From Gorsachius magnificus (Eukaryota > Chordata > Aves > Pelecaniformes > Ardeidae), in contig CM067082.1 of NCBI GenBank assembly GCA_034008185.1, positions 123,009,988 through 123,073,987 on the forward strand: a DNA stretch of 64,000 bases. Reading direction: 5' to 3'. The translations under genes and the position numbers were made by a program. This document shows positions 41,771 through 53,500 of this stretch, in pieces (position 1 is the first letter of the stretch; the number at the start of each line of letters is the position of its first letter). Under the pieces are notes generated by a model, which made no database searches, had not been told where the DNA came from, and worked only from the letters and a program-made list of their open reading frames with translations.

Positions 41771-44700
41771 ATTAATTGCATCCCCTCATCCTTCACTAGC
41801 CATTATTTTAATATTGAAATAATGTTTACATCTTAGAAAATAAATGCTTTTCCCACCATTAGGAAGTGACTTTACTTTGGCTTGTTCAATCCAGTGCATG
41901 GGAGGCAGATTCGCTTGATTTTCTCCCCCTATTGTTATAACTGTTTGCTTCCATCCTATAATACTGCAGCTGCCTCAGAAATGCACCTTTAATTCTTTAC
42001 CTCAACACTGAGCTAAAACTCTATAACCTATACCATTCCTAAAATCAACATGAGTTCCACTTTAAAGAGCAAATACTATGTTTTTCATTTTCTCCTTGCA
42101 AAGTAAATGTTTGCCATAACACATTGCCTTAGCTCTTTGAGGTCAGATAAACAGCCCATTTAATTCAAGGTGTGCTTTTCATTTAGTGGGATGGGTTTTC
42201 CTGAATTCAGCTGCTTCTTATTTTAGTTCTCACTAGACATTCTTGTATCACCTGCTCCCAGTTATGTAATGTGATTTAATTCCATCTTTTCAAAGATGTC
42301 ACCAGGAGTCTTTTGCCTTTATTGCTTCTAAAAATCAAGATAACCCCATGAATTCCCCACAGGTGGTTATTTCCTGCCACTCCATATACTCAATAGTGTG
42401 ATAATGAATGTACGTAAACAGCTCCATGTCTCTGCCAAATATTTTTCTTCTCTGGTTATGAATGAAGGACTTTCCCTTTTTAAAGACTTTACTGTTCACT
42501 CTTGGTTCCTACAAATGCATATAGACCAATGACCTCAACATTTTTGCTGTAGTATTTGCTTAAATTTTCAACAGGTTTTTTTTTTAATTCCATTAAAAAC
42601 AGCAGCTTATTAAAATAATAATCTTAATGGCTGGTAAACCTGTGTCTATTTGTATTGAAAAGGAAATTTTGAAAGTGGCTGGCTTTAAAACCTTGTAGCG
42701 ATACCTCTTTTCCACAGCTCTTCTGGAGGCAGGAAAGTGGAAAGGCAGCTGCACATCTCTGTCATGGTTGAGGGCACTGTTAACTGAATTTGTGCCGAAT
42801 GACTTGCCTGATTAGCAACCGACTGGATTGAGATGACTGTGATGAACTGGCTGTACCTGGACTGCAGGTGAGTAAACTTCCTTTCATGCCTTTTGCTAGT
42901 GACCTCTATGTTTGTGTTCGCCCAAGGCAGGCTGTGTGGGAGGTTTGCTTTTCCTCTATTTTACTTTGTCAGTCAGTCGTGTCAAACAGTGACACTAATG
43001 CCATAAATTCTTTTGTTTTTCTCTTTCTCAGCAATAACCTTTGAGTTCAGTTGAAGGCTTCCATTGCTTTATCGTTGTCAAAAATTTCTTAACCACAGAG
43101 ACCCACTCCTCACCAGCAAACCCTTACAAAACCAGCATGGATGAAAGGATGCATTGAGTAGTAGACTGGGTAGCCTGTCGTGCCTCAATTATCATGGGGC
43201 AATAGTGGGGTGAGGCGGTTGTCCTCCCAAGAGCTGCCTGCATTCTCATCAATGTCTTGAGATACAAGGGAAAATCCCAGCCACTCCACATTTTCATCCG
43301 TTAGGTGAGGCATCTGCCCCAAAGCTCATTGAATTTGAAGGATGATTTTTCCCTTGATTTCTACAGCTCTAGATCTGGTCTGATGTAGCTGCCTGGAACT
43401 GTAATGCTACTTCAAATAAAGGTGAAGATTTCATTTCTTGGACATCTCTTCTGCCTGGAACCATTGCTAGCCTCTGGCAAAAAAACAAAGAAGTGAATCT
43501 GTCTGGACTTAGAGACTTGTTTTGTGTGGAGTCAGGGTTATGATGTCTGGGAAGATGCATTTTTCTGGCTAATAAGGTATGCTGGCAGTATTGAAAATGG
43601 GAAATAAGCCATACTAGTATGCTTCTAAACTGTTTTCAAACTTGGGCCATGACACTAATGGCTGCAGTACAGAAAGAGGACAGGCTACTGCTGTACATCA
43701 GCACAACTCAACCCACCTAGCTTAGCTTTTCCCCACTGTGACTTGGCAGCCAGACTGAACAGTTTTCCTGTTGGAAATCTCCTGATGCAAAATGAACAGT
43801 TGATTCACACCAGCAACAGGCATGCTTTCTACTCTCCTCTAGTTAAATTCTTACCTAAGTACATAGATCTAAGAGCTGTGGCAGCAGATAGATCTTGTAC
43901 ATTAACTTTTTACTGAGGTGCAGGTCGGGGGTGCAAAGTATCCATAGGCACAAAATGGCAGTAACTACACCCAGCCTAAGAACTGGGAGACTGTCTGATC
44001 ACTGGAGCAGGAAGGCTCTGGAACAGCTCTTTGGTTGGGGGCCAGATTGATTTTCTGCTCTTTCATTCTGATGCCAGTCACAAATAACTGTTTGCTAACA
44101 AGTTTAATGTCTGTAGCTGGACTTGCACACATTGTTGGGGTCGTGGTTGCTACTGCCATTATTGACCCTTGCTGAGTATTACATGCACTCAAATAAAGCA
44201 CTAGCAACTTTAATGAGTACATACAATGTAAAACTTTGCCCATACTGGCAGGAAATGTATCTTGTAGGTACAATTTACAAGGTTTGAACAATAGAATTTA
44301 TTTTTACTTTGAAGTGAAATGCAAAGGCATCTATCTCCTGGCCTTCCAGAAAATGCCTTGCAGATATAAATTCAGTGCCTTATCTTACCTTTTGGTTTCA
44401 TGGTCCCGAAAGAATGAAATAACTTGACGTCAGAAGTTTTTGTGCATTAATGTTTCCACATTTTTTCCTATTGTGTGTATTCAAAGGAAAAGAATAGCAA
44501 GCTAGCCCTAATAAGAGAAATCGGGATCTTATTCTCACTGCAGAAAACATGACAGTCTTCAAAGATTAAAGAATCTGTGTGCAGCTCCTCTAAGAAAAGG
44601 AAAGCAGGAACCTAACCTCTGGACTTGAAGAGCTCCACGCTGCGTACAATAGTTATGGAGAAAGAGTAACACAAGAGGTATGCCGGGGCCTCACCCAGAG

Positions 44701-47700
44701 CCCAGTGAAGTCAGTATAAACTTTGGTTGCATTGGAAAAGATACTAGGTCTTCCATCTGCAACTACATAAGACTTCAGAAAGGCAAAAGACCAGTGAGTA
44801 TGGAGTATTTCTGTTAATCTTTGTGCCCCACAGGAGGCTTCTGTCTCTCCTACTCCAGAGAGAACCCCTCACTAGCAACCCAAATAACCAGGCTTGCATC
44901 AGTAGGGAAGGACAATTCGGCCCACAGTGCACTGAATTACACAGTTCCCTAAAAGCTGTATTGCCCTCTGCCAGTTGAATGGCATCTGGATGCCGGATTC
45001 TGCAGAGACCTGTATCACAACTCTGTAAGCATGCTTTCTGAATGCGGTAAACTTCCATGTAGTCCGATATTTTCTGCCTTAAGTAATATGGAAAAATTAG
45101 GACTATTTTTTTCCACATGACTGCATTTTAGATAAATACTAAAACCCCAGAATACTTGAAAGAATGAGTAATAGTCACCAATGAGGGGGAGGAGGATGTT
45201 ATAAAACAGCGTCTGGCATGTATGAAACCAGCACAAGACTGAAAAATCCAGAATCTTCAATTGCCAGTTTGTTTAGCTTTTCTTCTTAAAGTAAAATGAT
45301 ACTATTTTAAAAAAATCAGAGTAATTTCCTCTTGAAAACCTTGGAGCTGCCTCTCATTTCCAAGTCAGTATTAAAGTTATTGCTTGAAGAATGTCCTCGT
45401 CTACGTGAAGCAGAAGCTTAGTGATTCATAACTCCCTGTTTCTCCAGCGGTCTGGACATTAGATTTGCTCATCCACCACACAGTGACCACTTGACATTCA
45501 ACAAGTTGGTCCTCAAATGCAGTAAGCCTGGGAGCTAGACCCAATACAGCTGGGCCCTCCTACTTTCCCTGGAGCTCAATGGAACAGACAAATTCAAGTC
45601 AAAACAACAGCAAGAAAAGTACTTTTGATACCAGTGATGAATGTTACTATTTGGAATTCAGCTATTTCCAAGTCCATAGATCCTATTGTGGCAGGTGCTG
45701 CACAAACACACACAGAAAAAAAGACAGGGTTCTCCAGAGTCTCCATTTTTGGCTCTCTGAGGTTTTTTAAAGAATTTATGTTGCATGCCTTCTCTTATTT
45801 CTTTGATGTGCACTGGTGCCTTCTGGGATGGATCGGCAGTGCTGTGGAAAGAGGCTATAAAGCTATCGTGTGTCATGTTACCCAGCAGGTACACACTATG
45901 CATGGTCATGGCAGCCACAGTAAATCTGTGCATCTTATTAATGTTTGCTGCCTGGTTCATCCTACTCCAGCTTTATAAGTCTTGGGCCAGAGCAAACTTC
46001 TTTTGACTATTGGCTCAGGGACTCTCCTGAAGAGCAATTTGACTATGGGGAAAGGAACGCCTGCTTTCTTTCTTCATGGTGATATACTCCACAGGGATAA
46101 TTCCTTGCTGAGTGCCAAGCTTGTGGCTATTAATTCATTTTCAGTTTTTCACCTTCTCATTTTGACTGAATTCCAGCCACACATCTGCTTTGCCAACATG
46201 GAAAGACTGTAAGACTTCCTGCTCTCTCTGCCCTCATCTGAATTAGCAAACTACAGCCAGTTAAGCAGTTTGTAAGAAGAGTAAAGGTTGCTGTGACAGC
46301 AGGTCCGCTTTCCCCCCCAGCTGTAGAGCTCTGCACTACACAAATGAAGGGCAAAATTGAAACTGCTAAAAGAATTTGCAAAAATTAATGGATTTTGCAA
46401 TATATGCGAGGTGCTTTCACATGGGCATTATGGCAGCAGGCACTTCAGAAGTAAACTTGGTATCTCAGAGGTATTCAGAAGGGCTCCATAAAGAATTTAA
46501 CAAGGCTAATTCTAGCTGGGAAGCCAGACAAGCCATGGAAGAAGACCCAGTGACTACAGTCATGTGAAAAGAGGCCTGGGCAGATTAGGGAGATAGGCAA
46601 GCATTTAGAAATACCAGCCAGAACGACACAGGAAAGGTAGTGCCAGTAGCTTACATAATAGCAGCCTGTAAATGCAACAGGGCAACAGCAACATTTGCCG
46701 CAGCATTATCAATGGGATAGGCGGCTTCTCAGCGGTGATTGAGAATAAAATAAAAGGTACTGGCATGAGGACAAAAATGACATGATGGGGAGGGCTGGTG
46801 GAAAGAGGAAATCTACCAAGGACAGATTCATTTTGATGCACAAGGAAAGATGTTGCTGAATTTCAAGACAGGTAAGTCCTGCCCATGACTGAAGATATAT
46901 GTGCATAGTCATCAGAAGAGAAAGGTAGATTAATCCAATAACTTGGCTATGTACACAGCTCTGCTGCAGCTCACACCTTCTCAGCCACAAGGATACTGAT
47001 ACAAGCATTCCTCTGCTGTAAATGTAGAAGCTCTTCACCAGTCTTATTTGTCTTAGTTGTTCAGCTCAAACCACAGGCCATAACTTGCACCTCACAATGA
47101 ACCTTTCTCTCTCTGGTCCATATACAAGGTACGGAAGCTTGTTCACTCACACGAGACTAAGATTGCTTAAACATGAAACATCACTGTATGTCTTTGAGTT
47201 CAACAGAGATGCAGTAATTATTTTCACCTAATAATTAAAAAAAAGGCTAGAAATCAAAAGACAACCCCTTTCATTGCACCATTGGAAACATTATTGTGAA
47301 CTGTCTTTAAAAAACCACAGGAAAAAGCAAGCTAAAAGGGCACTGTGGTAGAATTTTAATTCAGGCCATGTAATTTAATTCTGAGTTATATTAGATCAAA
47401 GGAAAACTGAATTAAAAAAATACCTGTTGGATTATGCAGAATGGAGTTCCTCTTCTTAATAGCTCTGGAAAGATTACTGTGTCATGAGACTCCATCAATC
47501 AGAACAGAAAAACCGAAGAGCAAGGATAAATTGAAGGTTAAGTGCATAGTGCAGAGGAACACCCTAACCACCTTCCTTTTACTATTGTAAACCGGATGGG
47601 TTTGTGTTGATGGATCTATTAAGAAGGAAAACCAGCAATCTATATTCAGACAGAGGCTTTCTGTCTATACATTTCCCTGATGTATACAACCATCTTGTAT

Positions 47701-49380
47701 TTTGCCATCTCTGTTAACAGACTGTCACTATTTCTGTGTGTGTTGATTTTCTAACAGAATAATCTTATTCTCAAAGGGCTGCCTATTAATTTATTTCTAA
47801 ACTTTTTTTAGCACGTGAAAAGAGACCACTCCAATATTTTTTCATTGTTTCTGTTCAATTGAAGGGCAGAACAAAAGGAAAGGAAACAAAACCCTAAATC
47901 CATAGAAAGATCAAACTCCTTCCTGATGTAACTCCAGTGAAATAATTTAATACCTCCCAGAGATTTGCTCCATCCATGTTTTTTGCTGTGATGAACACAA
48001 GAACAGTAAATGTCCTAAATGTTTCAGGAACCTCAAATAGTGCAACGTCTATATGGCATGACTCAAGATGGAGACTTTGGACTGGAAGAAGATTTTATTT
48101 TCGCTTTGTTCATTTGCCTTCGGTTGCAGGGCCTGGAGACTGTACACCCCCAAGGAGCCACCCAATTGCTTTCTAAATCAAGAGGTGGTCTGAGTTTGGT
48201 TTCGGTGGGAGCTGGAACAGGCTGCACATGCACAGTAAGTGTACTGTTACCTAACATTATGTTATTACATCATGTGATCACTGGAGAGGTGTACCATCAA
48301 CATATTCCAGTTGCGTAATTTTCCCTTGATTTGCTGCTGCAGGCATTAGTTCAACAACTGTGCTCTTTGAAAGGACAGTGCTAATTTTGTCCTAAAACTT
48401 GTATTTATAAACCCAAACTTTTATAAATCCTGAAACCGAAGGAATTCTTGTATGCTATTTTTAAATTCCAGTTGTTTGCAGGCTGATAAATACCCTCTGG
48501 CAATACCTGAATACCCACACAGCAGCAACTTGAAGCCATACTAAACAATGTAATCAAAACTAAAACTGCTTCTGTTGCTTTTCATTGACTTTGTTGCTTG
48601 ATGCTGACCAAAACATCATTGCTTGAGTTTTCCTTGTTTAGGCAGCATCTCCTTAAGCCATCATCAGGCTGTATGCCTACAGTCAGCAGCAGAGGCAACA
48701 GAAGCCCTCTCTGCTGTAGCGGCACGTAGGCCAGCTCTGAAAGCAGTGTTCAAGGTGTTTGCATTGCTTTGGTATCTACAGTTTGGGAACCCTCTGCCAT
48801 ATACTGTTCTGAATAAATCTGATACGCTGTGGTGTCTCTCATGCCCTTATAACAAATAAGATTTCATTCAAAGTGCAAAGTACTATTCTACTCCCAGGTT
48901 ATGCCACCATGAGTTCCCATCCATGAACACCCTCCCTACCTTTTGGGATGTCACTTGAGCTCCGCTTTTCCAAACGCTTCTGCTCCTTTCTAACGCAGTG
49001 TAAATGGTATAAATGAAGAAAAGGCTTTCTGTTTCCTTTAATCACTCCAGCTGAGAAAAGCACCAAGTTCTGAGTGGAATCGAAAAGCAGCTGATCAGTT
49101 TTGGGAACAATGAGGCTGAGTAGGGAAATCAGGGTGGTTTCTCCCACTCCCCTCCCCTTCTCCTGAGCGTGGACTAAATCACACTTTGTAAATAAAACCG
49201 GTGTGAATTGTGTGCCAGGTCACATCCCGTCTACATCCTGTCAAGTGGTAATAATTTTGGAAGGATTTAGCGCACACATTAAAGGGTTGGTGGAAGCAAT
49301 CCAGAGCACTCCTAACGGCTTAGATCTAATTAGTCATTCAGGTTGTTTCTTTTTAAATAAGATTCGGAGGAACACTAATT
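41771..49380. other. Intergenic region upstream of second CpG island
   Basis: About 7.6 kb. The only strong gene-like signal is a candidate exon at 42718-42867, flanked by a good acceptor (CTCTTTTCCACAG) and a consensus donor (CAG/GTGAGT). It has stops in all three frames from its start, so it would be non-coding or a 5' exon. No protein gene is recognised in the rest. Confidence 0.4.
42718..42867 (+). other. Candidate non-coding or 5' exon
   Basis: 150 bases between a pyrimidine-rich acceptor, ending CCACAG at 42712-42717, and the consensus donor GTGAGTAA from 42868. All three frames contain stops, but an ATG at 42834 opens a frame (MTVMNWLYLDC) that runs uninterrupted into the donor. It could be an exon of a lncRNA or an alternative 5' exon of the downstream gene. 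It is supported only by splice-site quality. Confidence 0.3.
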
Positions 49381-49707
49381 TTAGGATGCCGGGGCGGGGC
49401 GGGGTGTTTCTCTCCCACCGGAGGAGCCCTTCCCGGGGCGGCGGGCAAGGCCGGGTGGGGGCGGCGGCCCTCCGGCAAGCCCTCCTTGTCGTCGCCGGCT
49501 CGCACGTCGCCCGGAGGGCGCGGGAACGGACGGGGCTGCCGGGCAGCCATCGCCGCCCCGGCTCCGGCCCAAGGCCGGCGGGACCGGCTCCGCACCTCGT
49601 GCCCCGCCCGCAGCCTGTCCTGGCCCAGCCGCTTAAGGGCGTTCCCGCGGCTCTGCCCCCGCGTCCCCTCAGGGGCCGCTCCCCACCTGTCCGCCGGGCC
49701 CCGCCCG

Positions 49708-49715
49708 TGACGTCA
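49708..49715. promoter_or_regulatory. Consensus palindromic CRE (TGACGTCA)
   Basis: The full 8-base CREB/ATF palindrome within CCCGTGACGTCATGG, about 110 bases before a CCAAT box. Unmethylated full CREs in CpG-island promoters are usually occupied. Confidence 0.85.
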
Positions 49716-49825
49716 TGGAAACACCCCCTTCCCCCGCCCCAACGGCCGGGCGGGAGCAACACCTCCTTCGCGCGGGGGGAGGGGCGGGGAAGCGGACGGG
49801 CGCTTCCCGTTGGCCAGGGCGGCTG

Positions 49826-49830
49826 CCAAT
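49826..49830. promoter_or_regulatory. CCAAT box
   Basis: CTGCCAATCGAG followed by GC boxes, suggesting transcription start at about 49880-49930 on the plus strand. Confidence 0.6.
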
Positions 49831-49899
49831 CGAGCGCGACGGTCCCGCCCCCGCCGCCGCTCGTGGACGTTGCCCAGCAGGCGAAGCGGCAGGGGTGTC

Positions 49900-50045
49900 G
49901 CTCCGCGCGCTCGCGGCGGGGCCGGCGCAGGTAGAGCGGCGCTGTGGGGTTGCGGGTGTCGCTCCGTCCTCCCTTCCGGCTGCGGGGCGCCGCTGCCCGG
50001 GGGCCATGGCGGGGGCGCCCGGCGGGCGGTAGGTGAGGCGCTCAG
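49900..50045 (+). other. OSBPL3: Probable first exon of OSBPL3 (5' UTR) with a short uORF
   Basis: Downstream of the CCAAT and GC boxes, three donor-like sites occur: CAG/GTAGAG after 49930, TAG/GTGAGG after 50032 and CAG/GTGGGT after 50045. An ATG in excellent context (GCCATGG) at 50006 opens an eight-codon frame, MAGAPGGR, that stops with TAG at 50030-50032. The ATG would be either a minimal uORF or, if a donor after 50028 (GCG/GTAGGT) is used, a true start reading into the next exon. OSBPL3 is named only by gene order. Confidence 0.4.
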
Positions 50046-50074
50046 GTGGGTGTCCGGGCGGGGCGGGCGGCCGC

Positions 50075-50091
50075 GGGGGGGGGGGGGGGGG
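50075..50091. repeat. G17 homopolymer in the CpG island
   Basis: Seventeen consecutive G just after the presumed first exon, next to GGC repeats. It has strong G-quadruplex potential on the plus strand. The length may be inaccurate in the assembly. Confidence 0.85.
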
Positions 50092-50550
50092 CGGCGGCGG
50101 CCCAAAAAGCGCTTTTCTCGCCCGGCTCGCTGCGAGGGCTGCCCGCCGGGGCGCGGGCGGGCGGCTGCTGCCGGCGCAGCGCCTCAGCCCCCGCGGCTCC
50201 CGCCTGCCCCGCCGAGCCCCTCTCCGGTCACCTGCTGCGGCCCTCGGGCTCCCCGAGCGCTCTGTTAAGCCCCGGGCGGCTGCTCCGGAGCGGCCGCAGA
50301 CTTAAGCACCTTTCCCTGCCCGGGGTAGAGCGCTATTCGTCGTTTATTTAACTCCTGTTTGCTCCTAGTAGCACCGAGACGGCGAATTCCAGATGAGCTG
50401 TGGTGCACCGGGCAGCTGCTTCCCAAACGTAACCTCCCGGGCGGAGAGGCGGCTTTCCCGGGAGGGAGCGGGCAGGGGCGGCTCTCCCCGCTCGCTCCGT
50501 GCTCTGGGGAGCGGAGCTGGCAGCCGGCTGGCTGTGAAATGTAACTTCAG

Positions 50551-53500
50551 AAATCTTGGGTGTGTTTGCAAAGCCGTCGCTCTCGTCTAAATCTGTGGTT
50601 CTCTGTGCTCGTGTAAAATAAAAACCGCCGCTGCTATTATTTTTTTATTTTTCTTGCCTACATCTTCGAGAAAGTAGGTTAATTAAATCCAGCCACCTCA
50701 GTTTCCAGGTTGATTTAATTTCCATTTGAGGACAAATTGGGTGATACGAGCATTTAAATACTCTGTTACTTGAAAGCTGTTTGGTGCAGTTCACTGACCG
50801 TGAAGTACTCTTCACCGACACTTGCTGATTTATTTTTACTGGGAGGATCTCTGGAGTGGCTAGCGAAAAGGGTGTTTAATAAATTTACTTCTTCCTTGTA
50901 AGGTATTTTTTCTGCCTTACATTTTTGTCCTAGGCCTCTAGCGATGGTAACAGTGTTTTTCCTTCTCTGCTTTCCTGAGAAGGGACACAGGGAACGGTTG
51001 GTTGTTGCTTCATTCCTTGACTTTCATCGATTAATCGTAGAGTTCAGAATGTTTCACTCTACTTAATTTCAACAGAGCTTGTAAGTCTGGTTTGAGTATT
51101 TAAAGCAAGTGTTTTCACAGGTATTTTCTGTAAAGCAATAGGTAACAACAGTTTTAATTTATCTGAGCTTCGGTTTTTGTTACTGTAAATGTTTTTTTAA
51201 AAAAAAAATCTTTAGTACTCCCTAGTCTGTACTCCCCATAGATTAAGCTAAATATTTTCCACTGTGGTTCCTAGTCCACTTAACAAAGCAATAGCATTCA
51301 CAAATCTTTATTATATTTTTCTTTACTCTGATATCCCCTTCCCCACACATTGTGTTAGTCCCATTTATGCCCTCACTCATAATTTTGTATAATATCTGGG
51401 TTTGCATGCAGGAAAGGTGGGAGGGGAGTTTTAGGGATTGGAGATGCTCTCTGTGTATGAGTATGTGTGCTGAACATTTGCGGTTGGGCTGAAATTACAA
51501 GCATGTTCACCAAGGACAGGAAATGGTGAGACTCAGCTGGAGTCTGCTTATTGCAACACTGCATGTGTGGCAATCTTTTTTTCAAATTAAATTACTGTAT
51601 TTTATACAAAGCCTTATTTGGTGGTTTTAGTAGCTGTGTGTATGTCATTGTAAAGAGTTGGGTCTAGTTCAAACCGCATCTATTGTAAATAGATGCATGT
51701 TAACCTAACAGCCTTTCCTTCATTTGTTGCATTCTGTAGGTCGTGTTACACGCTGTATAGAAAGTAGAGTGAAATAGCGAATTATTGTGGCAGTCTCAGA
51801 TCTTACGGTTTCTAATTGTAAAACTGAGTTTCCAGTTGCTACAAGCAGTGCTCTTGGCTACAAAATGAGGCTTCCTATTTAAAAGGTAACTAATATACAA
51901 ATTGCTAATATATTTTAGGCTCAAATTTGGTTTGCTGTAATGTGCATTTCAAAAAATGCAGTGATGTACAAGGCAGCACAATGAGTATGTGACTGCAGTC
52001 ATGGAGTATTTTTATATGTCAGAAGCAGCATAGCATCTGTATCAGCATATTTTGATCTTATTGAAGTCAACAGAAATTTCTCAACTGATTTCGATTATGT
52101 TAAGATACGTTAAGATTTGACTCGCCAAAGGTGCAAAGTTTTGCTGGTAAAAGGCTGAGAAATAGCTACTGTGATACACCACTACTAAGGTAGCCAAAGA
52201 AACTTCTAGGAGAATGTAATTGCCTTTTCCTGTACCAAGTTTCAGATAATAGGATGCAGATATTGTGAGATCTGACAGACAACTCTCCACACTGGGACAA
52301 AGGTGTTTCTGTTGCCAAATTTATCCAGCTCTGCTATTTGAGATGCTGCATTTTTCATGTCTGTCTTCTGCCTTTGTGGTTGTGTTCAAGCAGTGTGCTT
52401 CAGGGGACAGACATCGGTTTTAGTCTCCTGAGGCTGTCGGTTGTAGTATAAGTACATAAACCTGTGAATATTGTGGAAATACATGTTTTGGGGCTTTAGC
52501 TTCTCATTTATCTGAAGGACAAGGAGGTTTTGTGTATGCAACATTCTATCCTGTCGCGGGTACTTGTCCTTATTCTGCTAACATAAAATACATCTCTTCG
52601 ATGGTAATTTCTAATTACCTTAGAGTGAAGTTTGCTGCCTGCCTTCAAGGCTGAGTGATGTGGGTGTTGATGGTAGCGCATACGACAATCTAGGTAAAGT
52701 TGGAAACGAAATACTAAGAAAAGCATAGCTGTGGGTCTGATCCTGGGAGGCAGGATATCCGTAACTCCTTCTCCTTTCAATCTGTTTTAGCTTGTTGCTC
52801 ATGCGAAGTTCTTTAAGCTGCTTGTGACTTTCATGTAGCACATATGTTCAGAAATAGCAGATTCTATTATATATGAAGTTATGACATGAGTTAACACAGT
52901 GTTTGAGTAGTGGTTTTGGAGCTCTGTCAATATGAAACTCATGGCACACTGTTGCTAGTTGCTTGAAACATTAAAAAAAAAAAAAAGGTTGAGGACGGCC
53001 TCAGTGGAGTAAGAAAACAAAACTTGTGCAAATTCCTTCTGATTTTCCTGTGTTCAGGTGCCCCAACTGAGATAACTGTTAAATGATCAGAGTTTTTTTT
53101 TTTCAGTATGAAGTCAGTGACGATTCTGGTGCCTGCCTTGTTAGTAAAAGCAGTGAGCACTCTCAGAAGTGCTAGCTGAGACTGAGAAATGCATTTGGTC
53201 AGTGCAGCTCAGCCTCTACTGTCCTGCCTGTCTGGCCTGCTAGAACAGCACTGACTCAGTGCAAGCTCCTTAGGGTAGAAGTGACGTGTTAGTGTGTAGT
53301 GCTAAGCATGGCAGTGCTTAATCCTATTTCAGTGTCTGGGTGCTCTGTGATGCCAACCACGACAGTAAAGAAACAAGAGTTGGGCCGCTTTTGATGTGGA
53401 AGGTGCTAAGCAACTTTTGCAATGCCTGTTTGTTAATGATTTATGCTCTTTGGATGAAAGCGATTCTAGCCATGGCTCTCCAGTGTTTTTCTGTGGAAAA

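Larger units (their letters stand above)
49380..50550. promoter_or_regulatory. Second CpG island, probable OSBPL3 promoter and first exon
   Basis: A second abrupt GC- and CpG-rich island in AT-rich surroundings. It holds GC boxes (49388-49405 and about 49840-49855), a consensus CRE and a CCAAT box. By conserved gene order the next gene after CYCS in this direction is OSBPL3, an oxysterol-binding-protein-related lipid transfer protein whose first exon is non-coding, with a long first intron. No OSBPL3 coding sequence is visible in the window, so the gene name is an inference from synteny alone. Confidence 0.7.

Noticed and set aside
49203..49934. 243-residue open frame across the second CpG island
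   Set aside because: Arg/Pro/Gly-rich translation typical of GC-rich DNA without stop codons. Overlapping frames of similar length exist on both strands, and no family resemblance is seen.
53255..53335. Possible ancient SINE-like piece (CAAGCTCCTTAGGGTAGAAG and TAGTGCTAAGCA)
   Set aside because: Only weak resemblance to a repeat known from reptiles; too short and degraded to call by eye.
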